DNA of 64,000 nucleotides from Rhodanobacter glycinis (GCF_006438785.1 NZ_RCZB01000001.1:1127912-1191911), one strand, 5' to 3'. Counted from the first letter of the stretch, positions 48,019-59,843 are shown. Numbers and translations: made by a program. The notes: generated by a model not told the origin, from the letters alone.

Positions 48019-49473
48019 TCAAAGCCCGAACGCGCGACGGCACCAGCCAAGCAGCGGGCCCCAGTACAGGCCCAGCACCAGCAATGACAATGCATTCAAC
48101 GACAACACCACGCGCAACGGCTTGTCCGACTGCACCTGCAGCGTGCTGCCCTCGGCCGGCTTGTCGAAATACATCACCTTGATCACGTACAAGTAGTAGT
48201 ACAGGCCGATGATGGCGAACACGATACCGACGATGGCCAGCCACAGCATGTTCGCGTGGATCGCCGCCTCCAGCACCAGCACCTTGGCCCAGAATCCGAA
48301 CAGCGGCGGCACGCCAGCCAGCGAGAACATCGCCAACAGCATGAGGAATGCCATCCACGGCGACTTCTGGTTGAGCCCCTTCAGATCGGCGATTTCCTCG
48401 CACTCGAAGCCGGCGCGGGTCAGCGCCAGCATCACGCCGAACGCGGCCACGCCCATCAACGCATAGCAGATCGCGTAGAACATCGCGGCGGCATAGCCTT
48501 CCGGGCCGGCGGCGGCAAGGCCCAGCAACAGGTAACCCATGTGCGAGATGGTGGAATACGCCAGCATGCGCTTGAGATTGGTCTGTACGATCGCGACCAG
48601 GTTGCCGATCGCCAGCGACAGCACCGCCAGTACCGCCAGCATCAGCTGCCAATGATGCGACAAGTCGCCCATGCCCGCATCGAGCAGGCGGTAGGCCATA
48701 CCGAATGCAGCGAGCTTGGAACCCGACGCGATAAAGGTGGTGACCGGAGTCGGTGCACCCTGGTAGACGTCGGGGATCCACATGTGGAACGGCGCGGCAC
48801 CCAGCTTGAAGCCGATGCCGACGATCATGAAGATCAGACCGAACAGCAGCAGGGTCGGCGCCGTGGTGTAGCTCATCACGTTGTGCAGTTGCGCCAGATC
48901 CAGGCTTGGCGTGCCGCCCATGCCGGAGGCACCGTAGACCATCGACATGCCGTACAGCAGCATGCCCGAGGCCAGCGCACCCAACACAAAATACTTGATT
49001 GCCGCTTCCGGTGGCAGCTTGGCGTCCCGGTTCAGCGCGACCAGCGCGTACGACGACAGCGACAGCAACTCCAGTCCCAGGTACACGGTGATCAGGTTGC
49101 CGGCCGAGACCAGCAGCATGATGCCGATCACCGCGAAGATCATCAGCGTGTAGAACTCGCCGCTGAGCAGCTTGCGGTCGATCAGATAGGGCCGTGCATA
49201 GACGAACACCATCGCAGTGGTACCCAGCGCGAAGACCTTGAGGATCTCCGCCACGTCGTCGCGCACGAACATGCCGCCGAACGCGGTGACCGCCTGCTCC
49301 GGCTGGCCAGCAACCACCAGATAGATGGCCACCAGCAGCACAACGATGGAGATCCAGTGCAACAGCGGGCGCTGCGCTGGCTTCATGAAGGCGTCCAGCA
49401 GCAACAGCAGGCACGCTGCCGCCACCAGATAGAATTCCGGTAGCAGGATCAGGATGTCATTGAAAGTCGGCAT
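48019..49473 (-). CDS. nuoN: NADH-quinone oxidoreductase subunit N
   Basis: Antiporter-like membrane subunit of complex I, contributing one proton channel. The 484 residues form about 14 transmembrane helices; the conserved Lys-rich channel elements include FKLGAAPFHMWIPDVYQG and IGNLVAIVQTNLKRMLAYSTISHMGY. Last gene of the nuo operon; about 110 bases later comes the initiator tRNA. A GACGC/GCGTC pair follows the stop, without a U-tract, so the operon end is not obvious. Confidence 0.97.
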   Translation of the reverse strand: MPTFNDILILLPEFYLVAAACLLLLLDAFMKPAQRPLLHWISIVVLLVAIYLVVAGQPEQAVTAFGGMFVRDDVAEILKVFALGTTAMVFVYARPYLIDRKLLSGEFYTLMIFAVIGIMLLVSAGNLITVYLGLELLSLSSYALVALNRDAKLPPEAAIKYFVLGALASGMLLYGMSMVYGASGMGGTPSLDLAQLHNVMSYTTAPTLLLFGLIFMIVGIGFKLGAAPFHMWIPDVYQGAPTPVTTFIASGSKLAAFGMAYRLLDAGMGDLSHHWQLMLAVLAVLSLAIGNLVAIVQTNLKRMLAYSTISHMGYLLLGLAAAGPEGYAAAMFYAICYALMGVAAFGVMLALTRAGFECEEIADLKGLNQKSPWMAFLMLLAMFSLAGVPPLFGFWAKVLVLEAAIHANMLWLAIVGIVFAIIGLYYYLYVIKVMYFDKPAEGSTLQVQSDKPLRVVLSLNALSLLVLGLYWGPLLGWCRRAFGL

Positions 49474-49485
49474 GGTCGATCCTGC

Positions 49486-50994
49486 TCAAATCTTGTGAAT
49501 GGCGAGCTGCTGCACCAGCTGCGATACCGAGCTGTCCATCAAGTGGACCAACGGCTGCGGCCAGATGCCCAGCGCCAGCACCGAGGCGGCGAAGGCGACC
49601 AGCACGAACGTCTCGCGACCATTGATCTCCTTCATCTCGGCCACATGGGGATTGGTGATCTCACCCCACAGCACGCGCTTGACGAGCCACAGCGTGTAGG
49701 CCGCACCGATGATCAGGGTGAACGCGGCAAACAACGCGATCCACGGATTGGCCGCGAAGCTGGCCAGGATCACCATGAACTCGCCCACGAATCCGCTGGT
49801 GCCCGGCAGACCGCAGTTGGCCATCGCGAACAGCACGTAGAAGAAACCGAACCACGGCATCACGTTGATGACGCCGCCATAATCCTTGATCTGGCGCGTA
49901 TGCGTGCGGTCGTACATCACGCCGATGCAGGTAAACATCGCGCCGGACACAAAGCCGTGCGAGATCATCTGCACCATCGCGCCCTGCATGCCGAGCAGCG
50001 CCATGTCGGTATTGCCCGACTCGCGCACCAGCAGGAACGCGATGAAGATACCCAGCGTGACGAAGCCCATGTGCGCCACGGACGAATATGCCACCAGCTT
50101 CTTCATGTCCTCCTGCACCAGCGCGACATAGCCGATGTAGACGATCGCGATCAGGCTCATCACGATGATCAGCCAGGCGTAATGCGCACCCGCGTCCGGC
50201 ACGATCGGCAGGATGAAGCGCAGCATTCCGTAAGTACCGACCTTCAGCATCACCGCCGCCAGCACCACCGAGCCGCCGGTCGGCGCCTCGACGTGGGCGT
50301 CCGGCAGCCAGGTGTGCACCGGCACCATCGGCACCTTGATCGCAAATGCGATCAGGAACGCGAAGAAGATCCAGCTCTGCTCCTTCATCGTCAGCGGCAG
50401 CGCGGCCAGCGTGGCGAGATCGAACGTGTGCGCCTTCTGGTACAGGTACAACAGCGCGATCAGCATGAAGACCGAGCCGAAGAACGTGTAGATGAAGAAC
50501 TTCAGCGTCGCATACACCCGCCGTGGTCCACCCCAGATGCCGATCAGGATGAACATCGGAATCAGGATCGCCTCGAACAGCGCGTAGAACAGCAGCGCGT
50601 CGGTGGCACAGAACACGCCGATCAGCAGGCCTTCCAGCATCAGCATCGCGGCCATGTACTGGTGCGGCTTGTCCTGGATGACTTCCCACGCGCCGGCGAT
50701 CACCAGGATGCCGACGAAGCTGGTCATCAGGATCAGTGCCACCGAGATGCCATCGACGGCCAAGCCGTAATGGACACCCCACGAGGCGATCCACAAATAG
50801 CTTTCGGTCAACTGCATGCCACCCGCATCGGGGTGGTATTGCACCAACAGGAACAGGCTGACCACGAAGGTGAGCACCGCCACCAGCAGCGACAGCCAGC
50901 GGGCCAGGTTGGGTCGGGCGGAGCCGGCAAGCAGCACCGGAATCGCACCGGCGACGGGGAGCCAGATCAGCAGGCTGAGCAAGTGATTGAACAT
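49486..50994 (-). CDS. nuoM: NADH-quinone oxidoreductase subunit M
   Basis: Antiporter-like proton-pumping subunit of complex I, 502 residues and about 14 helices. Typical segments are KVPMVPVHTWLPDAHVEAPTGG and VALVQEDMKKLVAYSSVAHMGF, carrying the channel Lys residues, and an early Glu in helix 5 (FYALFEAILIPMF). It ends 12 bases before the nuoN start. Confidence 0.97.
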   Translation of the reverse strand: MFNHLLSLLIWLPVAGAIPVLLAGSARPNLARWLSLLVAVLTFVVSLFLLVQYHPDAGGMQLTESYLWIASWGVHYGLAVDGISVALILMTSFVGILVIAGAWEVIQDKPHQYMAAMLMLEGLLIGVFCATDALLFYALFEAILIPMFILIGIWGGPRRVYATLKFFIYTFFGSVFMLIALLYLYQKAHTFDLATLAALPLTMKEQSWIFFAFLIAFAIKVPMVPVHTWLPDAHVEAPTGGSVVLAAVMLKVGTYGMLRFILPIVPDAGAHYAWLIIVMSLIAIVYIGYVALVQEDMKKLVAYSSVAHMGFVTLGIFIAFLLVRESGNTDMALLGMQGAMVQMISHGFVSGAMFTCIGVMYDRTHTRQIKDYGGVINVMPWFGFFYVLFAMANCGLPGTSGFVGEFMVILASFAANPWIALFAAFTLIIGAAYTLWLVKRVLWGEITNPHVAEMKEINGRETFVLVAFAASVLALGIWPQPLVHLMDSSVSQLVQQLAIHKI

Positions 50995-51009
50995 GTGTGC
51001 TTGCTTCCC

Positions 51010-53070
51010 TTATTGCCCGGCCAGTCCGGGACCGATCAGCCCAGAACCAAAGAACCAGTACCCGCCTAGCAGCAGGATCAGGCCAAGAATCATCGCGAAG
51101 GCGTAGTGATAGAGATAACCCGACTGCAAGCGGCGCATCGTGGCAGCGATACGGTGAATCATGCTCACCGAGCCGTTGACCATCGCGTCGTCGATCACCG
51201 CCGTGTCACCGGCCTTCCAGAACAGGCGGCCGAGCTTGACGCCGCCGCGGGCAAACACGGCGAAGTAGACGTCGTCGACCCAGTATTTGCGGTCGAGCAC
51301 GGTCCACAACGGCTTCAACGCCGACTTGATCTTGCCGGCCATGGCCGGGTTGAACAGATAGATGTAGGTGGTGATCACGAATGCCGTCAGCACCAGGAAG
51401 AACGGCAGCTGGGTGAACCCATGCAGCGCCATCGCCAGCGAGCCGTGGAACTCCTGGCCCAGTTCGGCCAGCACGTTGTTCGCCTCGTCCACATGGATCG
51501 CACTGCCGAACCAGTTGCCGAACAGCACCGGCCCGACCGTGAAGAAACCGACCAGCAGCGATGGGATCGCCAGCAGCACCAGCGGGAGCGTCACCACCCA
51601 CGGCGATTCCTTCGGCGCATGTTCCAGCACGCCTGGCTCATGGTGACCATGATCGTGGTGGTCATCGTGATGGCCGTGTCCATGATGCGCGACGATGGTG
51701 AAGCGCTCCTTGCCATGGAAGGTCAGATACATCTGGCGGAACGTGTACAGCCCGGTCACCAGTGCACCGACCATCACGCAGAAGTAGGCGTAGTGCGCGC
51801 CCCAGCGATGCGATTCGCCGACCGCCTCGATGATCGCGTCCTTCGAGTAAAAGCCCGAGGTGAACGGCACCGCCACCAGCGCCAGCGAACCGATCCACAT
51901 GGTGATCCAGGTGATCGGCATGTACTTGCGCAGGCCACCCATGTAACGCATGTCCTGCTCATGATGCATCGCGATGATCACCGAGCCGGCGCCGAGGAAC
52001 AGCAGCGCCTTGAAGAACGCATGCGTCATCAGGTGGAACACCGCGCCGCTGTACATCGACACACCCAGCGCCACCGTCATGTAGCCCAGCTGCGACAGCG
52101 TCGAGTACGCGATCACCCGCTTGATGTCGTTCTGCACGATACCGATCAAGCCGGTGAACAGCGCCGTGGTGGCACCGATCACCAGCACGAAGCTGAGCGC
52201 GGTCGAGGACAGCTCGAACAGCGGTGACATGCGCGCCACCATGAAGATGCCGGCGGTCACCATCGTCGCCGCATGGATCAGCGCGGAGATCGGGGTCGGG
52301 CCTTCCATCGAGTCGGGGAGCCACACGTGCAGCGGCACCTGCGCCGACTTGCCCATCGCGCCGATGAACAGGCAGATGCAGATCACCGTGGCGGCATCCC
52401 ACTGTGTGCCCGCGGTGATCTGCAGGGTCTTGCCGATCAGCGACGGCGCCGAACCGAACGCGGTGGCGTAATCCAGCGTACCGAGGAAATAAAGCACCGC
52501 CGCGATGCCGAGCAGGAAGCCGAAATCACCCACGCGGTTGACCAGGAATGCCTTCAGGTTCGCGAAGATCGCGGTCGGCCGCTTGTACCAGAAGCCGATC
52601 AGCAGGTACGACACCAGGCCCACCGCTTCCCAGCCGAAGAACAGCTGCATGAAGTTGTTGCTCATCACCAGCATGAACATCGAGAAGGTGAACAGCGAGA
52701 TGTAGCTGAAGAAGCGCTTGTAACCCTCGTCGTCGGCCATGTAGCCGATGGTGTAGACGTGCACCAGCAGCGACACGAAGCTCACCACCACCAGCATCAT
52801 CGCGGTCAGGCGGTCGACCAGGAACCCGACGCTGGCGTTGAAATGGCCGATCTGGAACCAGGTGTAGATGTTCTGGTTGTACGTTTCGGCGCCACCCAGG
52901 GTGAGCTGGTAGAGCACATGGAACGACAGTGCGCAGGAGATCGCCACGCCGAGGATGGTGACGGTATGCGAACCGGCGCGGCCGAGGAACTTGCCGAGGA
53001 AACCGGCCAGCAGGCAACCAACCAGGGGCGCCAGCGCGATCGTCAGCAGAATGGATGTCGAAAGCTGCAT
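51010..53070 (-). CDS. nuoL: NADH-quinone oxidoreductase subunit L
   Basis: Largest antiporter-like subunit, with about 16 helices and the lateral amphipathic helix that spans the membrane arm. The 686 residues contain GWEAVGLVSYLLIGFWY, KSAQVPLHVWLPDSMEGPTP and VQNDIKRVIAYSTLSQLGYM. A His/Asp-rich loop (about residues 457-480, HHGHGHHDDHHDHGHHEP) lies between two helices; it looks like a metal-binding surface but its role is unknown. nuoK ends 4 bases upstream. Confidence 0.97.
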   Translation of the reverse strand: MQLSTSILLTIALAPLVGCLLAGFLGKFLGRAGSHTVTILGVAISCALSFHVLYQLTLGGAETYNQNIYTWFQIGHFNASVGFLVDRLTAMMLVVVSFVSLLVHVYTIGYMADDEGYKRFFSYISLFTFSMFMLVMSNNFMQLFFGWEAVGLVSYLLIGFWYKRPTAIFANLKAFLVNRVGDFGFLLGIAAVLYFLGTLDYATAFGSAPSLIGKTLQITAGTQWDAATVICICLFIGAMGKSAQVPLHVWLPDSMEGPTPISALIHAATMVTAGIFMVARMSPLFELSSTALSFVLVIGATTALFTGLIGIVQNDIKRVIAYSTLSQLGYMTVALGVSMYSGAVFHLMTHAFFKALLFLGAGSVIIAMHHEQDMRYMGGLRKYMPITWITMWIGSLALVAVPFTSGFYSKDAIIEAVGESHRWGAHYAYFCVMVGALVTGLYTFRQMYLTFHGKERFTIVAHHGHGHHDDHHDHGHHEPGVLEHAPKESPWVVTLPLVLLAIPSLLVGFFTVGPVLFGNWFGSAIHVDEANNVLAELGQEFHGSLAMALHGFTQLPFFLVLTAFVITTYIYLFNPAMAGKIKSALKPLWTVLDRKYWVDDVYFAVFARGGVKLGRLFWKAGDTAVIDDAMVNGSVSMIHRIAATMRRLQSGYLYHYAFAMILGLILLLGGYWFFGSGLIGPGLAGQ

Positions 53071-53074
53071 CGGG

Positions 53075-53380
53075 TCAACCCTTCATGCTGTCGATGTCGG
53101 CGATATTGATCGTGCTGCGATTGCGGAACAGCAGCACCAGGATCGCCAGGCCGATGGCAGCTTCTGCCGCGGCCACGGTGAGGATGAAGAACACGAATAC
53201 CTGCCCCGACACATCGCCGAGAAAACGCGAGAACGCCACGAAGTTCATGTTCACCGCGAGCAGCATCAACTCGATCGACATCAGCAGCACGATCACGTTC
53301 TTGCGGTTGATGAACAGACCGGCGACGGCGATGCAGAACAGCACCGCGCCGAGCACGATGTAATGCGACAGCGTGATCAT
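53075..53380 (-). CDS. nuoK: NADH-quinone oxidoreductase subunit K
   Basis: Small three-helix membrane subunit (101 residues) with the conserved Glu of helix 2 in [15 protein letters not shown] and a second Glu in [15 protein letters not shown], both part of the proton path. Its ATG overlaps the nuoJ stop (ATGA). Confidence 0.97.
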   Translation of the reverse strand: MITLSHYIVLGAVLFCIAVAGLFINRKNVIVLLMSIELMLLAVNMNFVAFSRFLGDVSGQVFVFFILTVAAAEAAIGLAILVLLFRNRSTINIADIDSMKG

Positions 53381-54027
53381 GGGGTGGACTCCTGCGGTGG
53401 TGCCGGCGTTTCGTCGACGGGGCGCTCGGCCGCCATCTTCACGATGCGGACGCGGTCACGCGGGTTGACCTTGACCTGCTGGCTGGCCGACTCGTAGCGC
53501 GCATCGCCGCGCTCGCGCAGGGTCAGCGCCACCGCTGCGACCACACCTACGGTAAGAATCAGCGCGGCGATCTCGAACGGCAGCAGGAATTTCGTGTACA
53601 ACGCCTGCCCCAGCCACGCCGTGTTGGACAGGCCGGCGGCGGTGGCCGGGTTGGCGCCCATGACCTGCGCATGCATCGCGCGCACGCCGATCAGGCCCAG
53701 CATCTCCACCAGCATCGCCGCCGCCACGATCAGGCCGACCGGCAGGAATTTCACGAAGCCCTCGCGCATCTTTTCCTGATCGATGTCGAGCATCATCACC
53801 ACGAACAGGAACAGCACCATCACCGCACCGACATAGACCACGATCAGCGCCAGCGCCAGGAACTCGGCATCGATGAGCATCCACAGGCAGGCGGCACTGA
53901 AGAACGTCAGCACCAACGCCAGCACCGCATGCACCGTGTTCTTCAAAGTGATCACCGACAGCGCAGCGGCTACGGTGACGAAGCCGAAGGCGTAGAAACA
54001 GATGAGTTGGAACAGTTGGGGATTCAT
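53377..54027 (-). CDS. nuoJ: NADH-quinone oxidoreductase subunit J
   Basis: Five-helix membrane subunit of complex I, 216 residues. Family segments: [43 protein letters not shown] in pieces, with the helix-3 [17 protein letters not shown] break used in gating. A polar C-terminal extension of about 40 residues (from ERGDARYES) follows the last helix and ends [14 protein letters not shown], longer than in many homologues. Confidence 0.95.
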   Translation of the reverse strand: MNPQLFQLICFYAFGFVTVAAALSVITLKNTVHAVLALVLTFFSAACLWMLIDAEFLALALIVVYVGAVMVLFLFVVMMLDIDQEKMREGFVKFLPVGLIVAAAMLVEMLGLIGVRAMHAQVMGANPATAAGLSNTAWLGQALYTKFLLPFEIAALILTVGVVAAVALTLRERGDARYESASQQVKVNPRDRVRIVKMAAERPVDETPAPPQESTP

Positions 54028-54035
54028 CGTTGGCC

Positions 54036-54527
54036 TCAGCGGTACGCCGCGTCTTGGGCGCGATCGGCGGCAATCTGCTGCTCGAAGCGATCACCGATGG
54101 CCAGCAGTTGCTGCTTGGTCACCACGTTTTCGCCACGGTGTTCGAAGTGATATTCGTGGATCGACGTCTCGACGATCGAATCGACCGGGCAGCTCTCCTC
54201 GCAGAAGCCGCAGAAGATGCACTTGAACAGGTCGATGTCGTAGCGCGTGGTACGACGCTGACCGTCGCTCTCGCGCGGTGCGGAGTCGATCGTGATCGCC
54301 AGCGCCGGGCACACCGCCTCGCACAGCTTGCACGCGATGCAGCGCTCTTCGCCGTTCGCGTAGCGACGCAGCGCATGCAGACCACGGAAGCGGTTCGACT
54401 TCGGAATGTGCTCCATCGGGTAGCGCACGGTGTACTTCGGCTTGAACATGTAGCGCATGGTCAACCCCATGCCCTGGAACAGCTCGATCAGCAACAGACT
54501 CTTGAAATAACCGGTAATGCGTTTCAT
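54036..54527 (-). CDS. nuoI: NADH-quinone oxidoreductase subunit I
   Basis: Ferredoxin-like subunit holding clusters N6a and N6b. The 163 residues contain two [4Fe-4S] motifs, [13 protein letters not shown] and [13 protein letters not shown], about 40 residues apart, behind an N-terminal amphipathic stretch. It starts 3 bases after nuoH. Confidence 0.98.
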   Translation of the reverse strand: MKRITGYFKSLLLIELFQGMGLTMRYMFKPKYTVRYPMEHIPKSNRFRGLHALRRYANGEERCIACKLCEAVCPALAITIDSAPRESDGQRRTTRYDIDLFKCIFCGFCEESCPVDSIVETSIHEYHFEHRGENVVTKQQLLAIGDRFEQQIAADRAQDAAYR

Positions 54528-54530
54528 TGG

Positions 54531-55583
54531 TCAGGCCCCCACGCCGATGCTGACCCAGCCGAAAAATTTCATGCAGCCGGCAACCATCACCCAGACGATG
54601 GCGATCGGGATAAGCACCTTCCAGCCCAGCCGCATGATCTGGTCATAGCGATAGCGCGGGAACGTGGCGCGGAACCACAGGAACAGGAAGCTCATCACGA
54701 ACGCCTTGATGAACAGCCAGACCCAGCTGCCGGTCCAGATCCAGTTGATCCAGCCTGGTGCATCGGCATGGATCCAGCCCTGCAGCGGACTGAGCCAGCC
54801 ACCCAGGAACAGGATCGAGGCCAGGAAGCTGACCAGGATCATGTTGGCGTATTCGGCCAGGAAGAAGATCGCGAAGGCCGAGCCCGAATATTCCACGTGA
54901 AAACCGGCGACGATTTCCGATTCACCCTCCGCCACGTCGAACGGTGCGCGGTTGGTCTCGGCCACACCGGAGATGAAATAGATCACGAACACCGGCAGCA
55001 GCGGCAGCCAGAACCAGTCGAACAAGCCCTTGCCGCCGGCCTGCGCATTGACGATGTCGGTGAGATTGAGACTGCCCGCCAGTACCAGCACGCAGACCAG
55101 GCACAGGCCCATCGCCAGCTCGTAGGAGATCACCTGCGCGGCCGAACGCATCGCACCAAGCAACGCGTAACGCGAGTTGGACGCCCAGCCGGCGATGATG
55201 ATGCCGTACACACCGAGCGAGGTCATCGCCAGCAGGTAGAGAACACCGGCATTCGCGTTCGACAGCACCATCTTGCTGCTGAACGGAATCACCGCCCACG
55301 CCGCCAGCGCTGGGATCAGCGCCAGCAACGGCGCCATGAAATACAGGAAGCGGTTCGCCTTGGTCGGCAGGATCACTTCCTTGATCAGCAGCTTGACCAC
55401 GTCGGCGAATGCCTGCAGCAGGCCGAACGGGCCGATCTTGCTCGGCCCCAGGCGCACGTGCATCCAGCCGATGACCTTGCGCTCCCAGTACACGAACATC
55501 GCCACCGCGATGATCAGCGGCACCGTGATGCACAGGATGAAGATGATCGGCCACACGAGCTGGTTGATAAGTTGATCAGCCAT
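54531..55583 (-). CDS. nuoH: NADH-quinone oxidoreductase subunit H
   Basis: Membrane subunit at the quinone-entry site, 350 residues with about 8 helices. [31 protein letters not shown] and [19 protein letters not shown] are the conserved quinone-site and acidic E-channel segments. ATG 55583 ([12 protein letters not shown]) is chosen over a longer frame that enters nuoG; it follows the nuoG stop by 5 bases. Confidence 0.97.
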   Translation of the reverse strand: MADQLINQLVWPIIFILCITVPLIIAVAMFVYWERKVIGWMHVRLGPSKIGPFGLLQAFADVVKLLIKEVILPTKANRFLYFMAPLLALIPALAAWAVIPFSSKMVLSNANAGVLYLLAMTSLGVYGIIIAGWASNSRYALLGAMRSAAQVISYELAMGLCLVCVLVLAGSLNLTDIVNAQAGGKGLFDWFWLPLLPVFVIYFISGVAETNRAPFDVAEGESEIVAGFHVEYSGSAFAIFFLAEYANMILVSFLASILFLGGWLSPLQGWIHADAPGWINWIWTGSWVWLFIKAFVMSFLFLWFRATFPRYRYDQIMRLGWKVLIPIAIVWVMVAGCMKFFGWVSIGVGA

Positions 55584-55588
55584 GATGC

Positions 55589-57916
55589 TTATGCCTTGCT
55601 CAAGGTGATGGCCGCGCCATACGGCGGCAGCGTGGCAGTGAGATCCTGGGCAGCCTCGATCCATGCCGAGCCATCGGGCACAGCCACATCGATCACCAGC
55701 GGCAGAACCACGTCGCCCAGGTGCACTTGCGCAATATCAGCGAGACCGAGCCGCCGGGCCTCAGTCGCATTCAGGCGTACCGCCGGCGCACGATTGAGCG
55801 GATGCGCATTCAGCGCGGTAGCGCGCCGCAGCACGGCATCGCCCCGATAGATCGGCCAGGTGGCGAGGCGGGTCAGGTCACTGACAGCCGCACGCGTGGC
55901 CAGACCGCTGCGCGGTGCCGCGGCGCGTTCGCTGATCCCATCGCGCAAGCCGGCAAGGTCGTCGAACTCGAAGCCGGCCAGCTGGATGGCACCGCCCAGC
56001 GCACGCAACACCTTCCAGCCAGGACGTGTCTGACCGGGTGCCTTGGCGCCGGCAGAAACGCCCTGCGCCAGACCATCAACATTGACCAGGGTGGCGTCGA
56101 TCTCCGGCAGCAATCCGATTGGCAGAATCACATCGGCAACTTCGCGCAACGCGGCGCTGGCGTAGGCGCTGAATGCCACCACCTGCTCCGCACCGCGCAA
56201 CGCTTCCAGCGCCGCGCTGCCATCGGCGAAATCATGCGGCGGCTCCACGCCATACAACACGTAGCTCTTGCGCGGCTGCGCCAGCATCGCCTGCGCATCC
56301 AGTCCACCATTGCCGGGCAGCACGCCAAGCCTGGCCAGGCCGACGGCATTCGCACCCACCGGCAGCTCGTTGTAGCTGGCGCCGGTGGCATCGGCGATGA
56401 AACGCGCAATCGCGCGCAGCCACGAGGCTTGCGGGTGAGTGACCGCGGCTTCGCCGAGAATCACCACTGCGCTACCCGACTTCAATGCAGCGATCGCATC
56501 GCTGTCACCCTGATCACTGTGTACGCCGTTGATCGCATCGGCCAGCGCAGCCGGCGCACTTGTCCCAGCCGCGACCGCAGCCCTGGCCAGTGCCAGCAGC
56601 GCATCGACCAGCGCCTGCGGTGCGGCAATCGATTCTCCGGCGAGGCCGTAATTGAAATCGAAGCTGGCCGGATTGACCGTGTACACCTTCGCGCCCTTCT
56701 TCACCGCCTGATGCAAACGGTGGTTGAGCAACGGCATCTCATGGCGCAGGTCGGAGCCGACCAGCAACGCGGCCTTGACCTGATCCACGTCGGCTACCGG
56801 CAGCGCGAAACTGGCGGCCGCAGCGTTGTCGGCAAAATCGAGCTGACGCAAACGATGATCGACATGTGCGCTGCCCAGACCGCGGGCCAGACGCATAAGC
56901 AGGTCGCCCTCCTCGTTCGAGCTGGCCGGATGCACCAGGATGCCCAGCTCGCTGCCCGGCGCCTTCTTCAATGCCTCACCGGCAAACTGCAGCGCATCTT
57001 CCCAGGTGGTCACCTGCCACTGGCCGTTGCGCTTCACTTCCGGCGTGCCGATGCGATCGGCCGCGTACAGGCCCTGGTGGCTGTAGCGATCACGATCGGA
57101 CAGCCAGCACTCGTTGATCGTTTCGTTGTCGCGCGGCACCGTGCGCAGCACCTCACCGCGGCGCGTATGCAGCCACAGATTGGAGCCGAGCGCATCGTGA
57201 TAACCGATCGACGGCTTGGCGATCAGTTCCCATGCACGGGCCTTGAACTGGAACGGCTTGTTGGTCAGTGCGCCGACCGGGCAGACATCGATGATGTTGC
57301 CGGACAGTTCGGTCTCGACCGTCTTGCCGATGTAGGTGCCGATCTGCAGGTTCTCACCACGGTTCATGCCACCCAGTTCGTGGGTGCCGGCGATCTCGCT
57401 GGTGAAACGCACGCAGCGCGTGCACTGGATGCAGCGGGTCATCTCGGTGGCGACCAGCGGGCCGATGTTCTCGTCAGCCACGGTGCGCTTGCGCTCGGTA
57501 AAGCGTGACACGCTGCGGCCATAGCCCAACGCCACATCCTGCAGTTCGCACTCGCCGCCCTGATCGCAGATCGGGCAGTCCAGTGGGTGGTTGATCAGCA
57601 AAAACTCCATCACGTCTTTCTGGAATTTCAGCGCCTTGTCCGAACGCGTCATCACCTTCATGCCCTCGGCCACCGGCGTGGCACAGGCCGGCTGCGGCTT
57701 GGGCATCAGCTTGCCGCCCATCTCCACGTCGACCAGGCACATGCGACAGTTCGCGGCGATCGGCAACTTGCGGTGGTAGCAGAAACGCGGGATCGCGACG
57801 CCGATTGCGTCAGCCGCTTCGATGATCATCGCGCCCTTGCGGATCTGCGTAGGCTTGCCGTCGACCTCGATGTTGATCAGGTCCGGCGCGGCGTTGTTGC
57901 TGGGCTGCGCACTCAT
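55589..57916 (-). CDS. nuoG: NADH-quinone oxidoreductase subunit G
   Basis: Peripheral-arm subunit carrying several iron-sulfur clusters, 775 residues. In order: a [2Fe-2S] domain ([21 protein letters not shown]), the His-Cys3 [4Fe-4S] motif in [17 protein letters not shown], a ferredoxin-like [10 protein letters not shown] pair, and a molybdopterin-oxidoreductase-like domain from about 220 that no longer binds molybdenum. It is shorter than E. coli NuoG (about 900). Its ATG overlaps the nuoF stop. Confidence 0.97.
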   Translation of the reverse strand: MSAQPSNNAAPDLINIEVDGKPTQIRKGAMIIEAADAIGVAIPRFCYHRKLPIAANCRMCLVDVEMGGKLMPKPQPACATPVAEGMKVMTRSDKALKFQKDVMEFLLINHPLDCPICDQGGECELQDVALGYGRSVSRFTERKRTVADENIGPLVATEMTRCIQCTRCVRFTSEIAGTHELGGMNRGENLQIGTYIGKTVETELSGNIIDVCPVGALTNKPFQFKARAWELIAKPSIGYHDALGSNLWLHTRRGEVLRTVPRDNETINECWLSDRDRYSHQGLYAADRIGTPEVKRNGQWQVTTWEDALQFAGEALKKAPGSELGILVHPASSNEEGDLLMRLARGLGSAHVDHRLRQLDFADNAAAASFALPVADVDQVKAALLVGSDLRHEMPLLNHRLHQAVKKGAKVYTVNPASFDFNYGLAGESIAAPQALVDALLALARAAVAAGTSAPAALADAINGVHSDQGDSDAIAALKSGSAVVILGEAAVTHPQASWLRAIARFIADATGASYNELPVGANAVGLARLGVLPGNGGLDAQAMLAQPRKSYVLYGVEPPHDFADGSAALEALRGAEQVVAFSAYASAALREVADVILPIGLLPEIDATLVNVDGLAQGVSAGAKAPGQTRPGWKVLRALGGAIQLAGFEFDDLAGLRDGISERAAAPRSGLATRAAVSDLTRLATWPIYRGDAVLRRATALNAHPLNRAPAVRLNATEARRLGLADIAQVHLGDVVLPLVIDVAVPDGSAWIEAAQDLTATLPPYGAAITLSKA

Positions 57917-59253
57917 GCGGCAACTCCCCGCTGATTTGAATCGGGATGGGATTCGGCCAGCTGGTCATCGACCATCGAACGGCCGTGCTGCACGAAGTAT
58001 TCGAACTCGTTCCAGAAACGCGCGAGGAAACCCTGCACCGGCCACGCCGCGGCTTCGCCGAACGCGCAGATGGTGTGACCCTCGATCTGGCCGGCAATCG
58101 CCTTCAGGCGGTGCAGGTCTTCCTCGGTGCCCTTGCCCTCGACGATGCGCGACAGCACGCGATACATCCAGCCGGTGCCTTCGCGGCACGGCGTGCACTG
58201 ACCGCAGGACTCGGCCATGTAGAAGCGCGAGATGCGATGGCAGACCTTGACCATGCAGGTGGTCTCGTCCATCACGATGACCGCGCCGGAGCCCAGGCCC
58301 GAGCCGGCCTTCTGCAGGCAGTCGTAGTCCATCGTGCTGTCGAGCATGATGTCAGCCGGCAGCACCTTCATCGAAGAGCCGCCCGGGATCACTGCCTTCA
58401 GCTTGTGGCCGTTGCGCACGCCACCGGCCATCTCCAGCAGGTCCTTGAACGGAGTACCCAGGCGGATCTCGAAGTTGCCCGGTTTGTTGACGTGACCGGA
58501 AACTGAGAAGATCTTCGGGCCACCGTTGTTCGGCTTGCCCAGGCTGAGGAACCAGTCCGCGCCGTTGCGCAGGATCGCCGGTACCGAAGCATAGGTTTCG
58601 GTGTTGTTGATCGTGGTCGGCTTGCCATACAGGCCGAAACCGGCCGGGAACGGCGGCTTGAAGCGCGGCTGGCCCTTCTTGCCTTCCAGCGATTCCATCA
58701 GCGCGGTTTCCTCACCGCAGATGTAGGCACCGGCGCCCAGCGCATTGTAGATGTCCACATCGATACCGCTGCCCTGCACGTTCTTGCCCAGCAGGCCAGC
58801 CGCGTAGGCTTCCTTCAGCGCCTCTTCCAGGTGCTCGAACGGCTCGTGGTGAAACTCGCCGCGCAGGTAGTTGTAGGCCACGGTGGAGCCGGTGCAATAG
58901 CACGCTATGGCCAGGCCTTCGATCACCGCATGCGGGTTGTAGCGCAGGATGTCGCGGTCCTTCGCCGTACCCGGCTCGGACTCGTCCGAGTTGCACAGGA
59001 TGTATTTCTGCATGTTGCCTTTCGGCATGAACGACCACTTCAGGCCGGTCGGGAAGCCCGCGCCGCCACGACCGCGCAGACTGCTCTTCTTGATTTCCTC
59101 GATCAACGAGGCTGGATCGGGCTTCTCGGCGAGGATTTTTCTCCATGCCTTGTAGCCGTCCATTTGCACATAGCTGTCCATCGCCCACGGCTTGTCGAAA
59201 TGCAGCGTGGTGTAGACGACCTGGTGTTCCAGCGGGGCGGGTCCGACGGCCAT
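57913..59253 (-). CDS. nuoF: NADH-quinone oxidoreductase subunit F
   Basis: NADH-dehydrogenase subunit with FMN and cluster N3, 446 residues. [15 protein letters not shown] is the FMN/NADH glycine-rich loop, [19 protein letters not shown] the second nucleotide loop, and [12 protein letters not shown] with a later Cys in GHTICAFG the [4Fe-4S] ligands. Its start overlaps the nuoE stop by one base (TGATG). Confidence 0.98.
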   Translation of the reverse strand: MAVGPAPLEHQVVYTTLHFDKPWAMDSYVQMDGYKAWRKILAEKPDPASLIEEIKKSSLRGRGGAGFPTGLKWSFMPKGNMQKYILCNSDESEPGTAKDRDILRYNPHAVIEGLAIACYCTGSTVAYNYLRGEFHHEPFEHLEEALKEAYAAGLLGKNVQGSGIDVDIYNALGAGAYICGEETALMESLEGKKGQPRFKPPFPAGFGLYGKPTTINNTETYASVPAILRNGADWFLSLGKPNNGGPKIFSVSGHVNKPGNFEIRLGTPFKDLLEMAGGVRNGHKLKAVIPGGSSMKVLPADIMLDSTMDYDCLQKAGSGLGSGAVIVMDETTCMVKVCHRISRFYMAESCGQCTPCREGTGWMYRVLSRIVEGKGTEEDLHRLKAIAGQIEGHTICAFGEAAAWPVQGFLARFWNEFEYFVQHGRSMVDDQLAESHPDSNQRGVAA

Positions 59254-59825
59254 CAGTGGCTCTCCCCGGCATCATGGTCGTGCGCGACTGGACCGTCGAG
59301 GGTCAGTCCGTCGAGGATCGCATCGAGTTTCTCGGTGGTGAGATGCTCGTGATAATGCCCATTCACCGTCATCGCCGGCGCATATACGCAGGCGGCGATG
59401 CACTCCTCTTCCTGCTTCAGATAGATGCGGCCATCCGGCGTGCTTTCGCCGAGCTTGATGCCGAGCTTCTTCTCGCAGTGGCGCACCAGGCCTTCGGCGC
59501 CGTTGAGCCAGCACGAGATGTTGGTGCAGATCGCCACGTTGTTGCGCCCGACCGGCTTGGTTTCCAGCATCGAATAGAAGCTGGCCACCTCGTACGCCCA
59601 TACCGAAGGCAGGTCGAGATACTTCGCCACCGCCGTGATCAGCTCGTCGGTGAGGAAACCCCGGTTCTGCTCCTGCGCGCCGAACAGCGCCTGGATCAGC
59701 GCCGAGCGCTTGCGATCAGGGGGAAACTTGGCCACCCACTCATCGATGTGATGGCGGGTATGGTCGGTGAGTACGGTGAGCGGATCGACGTGCCTGACCT
59801 GCTCGAAATGTCCGGTGGCTTTCAT
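59253..59825 (-). CDS. nuoE: NADH-quinone oxidoreductase subunit E
   Basis: Thioredoxin-like subunit carrying the [2Fe-2S] cluster N1a. The 190 residues have the four ligands as CTNISC and CIAAC, after a helical N-terminal part ([18 protein letters not shown]). It starts 18 bases after nuoD. Confidence 0.97.
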   Translation of the reverse strand: MKATGHFEQVRHVDPLTVLTDHTRHHIDEWVAKFPPDRKRSALIQALFGAQEQNRGFLTDELITAVAKYLDLPSVWAYEVASFYSMLETKPVGRNNVAICTNISCWLNGAEGLVRHCEKKLGIKLGESTPDGRIYLKQEEECIAACVYAPAMTVNGHYHEHLTTEKLDAILDGLTLDGPVAHDHDAGESH

Positions 59826-59843
59826 GGTGTTTTTGCTCCGGGC

